Both the position numbers and the translations under genes were made by a program. A stretch of 64,000 nucleotides of DNA from Sphingobacterium micropteri (GTDB lineage Bacteria > Bacteroidota > Bacteroidia > Sphingobacteriales > Sphingobacteriaceae). Below the pieces are notes generated by a model, which was not told where the DNA came from, made no database searches, and saw nothing but the letters and a program-made list of their open reading frames with translations. Location of the stretch: positions 62,001 to 126,000 of the forward strand of contig NZ_JACOIK010000010.1 of NCBI RefSeq assembly GCF_014692515.1. Direction: 5' to 3'. This document shows positions 62,517 through 64,000 of this stretch, one piece after another (position 1 is the stretch's first letter; the number at the start of each line of letters is the position of its first letter).

Positions 62517-64000
62517 TACACAGGATTTTGTTTAGAGATCTTTGCATCTTTTAGACGACGATAGATGGCCATAATGAAACCGATGGTCATAATGATCGTG
62601 CCGGCCCAGAAGAAGTTGATATAAGGGAATTTAATTGCTTTAAAAACAATCCATTTTTTCTCCGGTAACGGCTTTTGATACAGCATAATTTCCAATTTAT
62701 CCTCTTTTGGTAAGATGTTCGTAAAACGGAAACGCAGCCCTTGTTCCGCGACATCTTTATTAAAATCATAACTGTGTCCATCCTTTATTAAGAAAATTGG
62801 TTCTATAGTATATTCTTTTTCATCTGCAGCAATGACCTTAATTTTCAATCCGACAATAATATCGTCCGCTCCTTTAGGAATATTATTCAACGTAGCATCT
62901 CTATTAATGCCCTCAATGATATAAAACCCATTTCTGTAACGCAGCGTATCACCAATGCTCACCTGATAGGTTGCTGGTTCATCATAATCTTCATATCCAG
63001 TCTGCTCTTCAGCCGGGATGTTTTCCGCTTGCATCTGTGATTCTGCTGCTGCTGCGGTGATCAGGGTGTAAATATCATGTGTCAGGTAGTGGCGGGTATC
63101 GGGCGTACCGATTAGACCCCCCATTTCTGGGTTGTGTTGTGCAAATGGACGTAATACAAACGATTCGTTTACATTCCCCGTCTCCTCATCGATGCGTTCA
63201 TATAAAATTTTATAATACACATTGGGAGAAGCGACACTATCACCGACATAGGTGATCCGGTAGTTCCCCATTTGTTTAGGCTCACCCTCTGTCAAAAACA
63301 GATTTTCGCCAGGATCGGAGAATTTGTCGCCTTCCTGACCGAAGTTCTGGACTTGTATGTAGCGGCTTTCATTGATGGAGATCACCTCGTTTGTAGCCGC
63401 GGCGATAAGTGCGCCCAATAGCAATAATGCAAATCCGATATGTGCAACAGCAGATCCTGCTAATCGCCATTTGCCTTTCAACGCATCACCCAACACACGC
63501 ATATTCGCTAATAGACAAAATATACAAGTCAACGTCAACAGGATATACATCACGTTGGTATATGTCTTCGTGAAATAAACAATTATAGCACTTAGTATAA
63601 CCGCAAATAGAAAAGAGGCTAATGTCGATGCCCAAAATTTCTTAGGATCTGTTTTTTTATATTTTAAAAATTGTGTGAATGCCGTTACGAGCATTATCAC
63701 CACGGCAAAAGCACCTTGCCATTTGTTATAATGTGGAATGGGATCTACCGGAGGAGCGACTTTTGTGCCAAACAGAGCATTGAATACCGGAATAGAGGTA
63801 GTCGCTATCATTTGTATGCAGGCTACCGTCAATACTAACCCGCCAATAAATAACCAGAATTCACGGGAATAGATATCTTCTTCTTGTTTGGAAGATGGCA
63901 TTTCTTTGCGTCGCCACACGAGCATGACAACCATCAATACCAGATAAATGAGATTGAAGATGATAAGCTGGCCCGACATCCCTAAACTGGTAAAGGAGTG
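62516..64000 (-). CDS. CcmF/CcsA-type cytochrome c biogenesis protein, C-terminal part
   Basis: At least 494 residues; the frame is open to the window edge (upstream codons read HSFTSLG before the first internal Met at 63979), so the gene continues beyond the window. Membrane helices occur at about residues 5-20, 40-65, 90-110, 125-160 and 175-200 of the visible part, then a large periplasmic domain (about 200-450) and one last helix (FFWAGTIIMTIGFIMAIYRR). This is the C-terminal half of the haem-lyase family protein that delivers haem to apocytochrome c. The WWD motif, which would settle the type, is outside the window. Confidence 0.8.
   Translation of the reverse strand, partial: HSFTSLGMSGQLIIFNLIYLVLMVVMLVWRRKEMPSSKQEEDIYSREFWLFIGGLVLTVACIQMIATTSIPVFNALFGTKVAPPVDPIPHYNKWQGAFAVVIMLVTAFTQFLKYKKTDPKKFWASTLASFLFAVILSAIIVYFTKTYTNVMYILLTLTCIFCLLANMRVLGDALKGKWRLAGSAVAHIGFALLLLGALIAAATNEVISINESRYIQVQNFGQEGDKFSDPGENLFLTEGEPKQMGNYRITYVGDSVASPNVYYKILYERIDEETGNVNESFVLRPFAQHNPEMGGLIGTPDTRHYLTHDIYTLITAAAAESQMQAENIPAEEQTGYEDYDEPATYQVSIGDTLRYRNGFYIIEGINRDATLNNIPKGADDIIVGLKIKVIAADEKEYTIEPIFLIKDGHSYDFNKDVAEQGLRFRFTNILPKEDKLEIMLYQKPLPEKKWIVFKAIKFPYINFFWAGTIIMTIGFIMAIYRRLKDAKISKQNPV

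Overview
The window looks like chromosomal DNA of a Bacteroidota bacterium, most likely family Sphingobacteriaceae (my inference). The grounds are moderate to low GC, Bacteroidota-type promoters (TTG, then about 20 nt, then TAnnTTTG), few strong Shine-Dalgarno sites, an F-ATPase cluster lacking the beta and epsilon genes, a propeller/Y_Y_Y sensor kinase, DUF3857 transglutaminase and pRiA4b ORF-3 proteins. No rRNA, tRNA, CRISPR array, intact insertion sequence or prophage was seen.

Positions 1-17.5 kb are the accessory part: a DUF4143 AAA ATPase behind three 32-bp-spaced direct repeats; a LuxR-type regulator divergent from a secreted vWA protein, a helical/beta-barrel protein in the same frame behind one amber codon, and a zinc-ribbon protein; several proteins of unknown function; an AraC regulator with the remnant of a second AraC gene; an outer-membrane barrel protein; and a split two-component pair (periplasmic propeller kinase plus NarL-type response regulator) divergent from a cytosolic DUF3857/transglutaminase protein. 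The same 20-bp palindrome, AATACC-N8-GGTATT, lies in both regulator-associated divergent promoter regions and has the 7-2-7 geometry of NarL sites.

Positions 17.8-31 kb are core genes: a Pif1-like helicase, the F-ATPase operon (AtpZ-like protein, a membrane protein, then atpB-E-F-H-A-G), der, cysS, an NTF2-like secreted protein and a SurA-type isomerase. Positions 31-40.5 kb hold a lactonase-fold protein, a complete seven-gene Mrp cation/proton antiporter operon (mrpA-G, minus strand) and acs. Positions 40.5-64 kb are housekeeping: a UbiA-like membrane protein, a 2-hydroxyacid dehydrogenase, an FAD monooxygenase, rsmA, pdxA, cca, miaA, ilvE, a GH3-family protein, lptB, recJ, a KhtTU-like K+/H+ antiporter, a DUF59 Fe-S protein, a glycosyltransferase, a polyprenyl synthase, a nitrilase-family amidase, a MarR regulator, a GltB-domain protein, a DUF2520 protein and the C-terminal half of a CcmF/CcsA-type cytochrome c biogenesis protein that runs off the right edge.

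The most unusual items are the vWA/beta-barrel/zinc-ribbon locus with its in-frame amber codon, the shared NarL-like palindromes, the 32-bp iterated sites before the DUF4143 gene, a perfect 22-bp inverted repeat at 7.2 kb, and a dispersed hairpin repeat of degenerate GTTARAAR octamers present at two operon boundaries.
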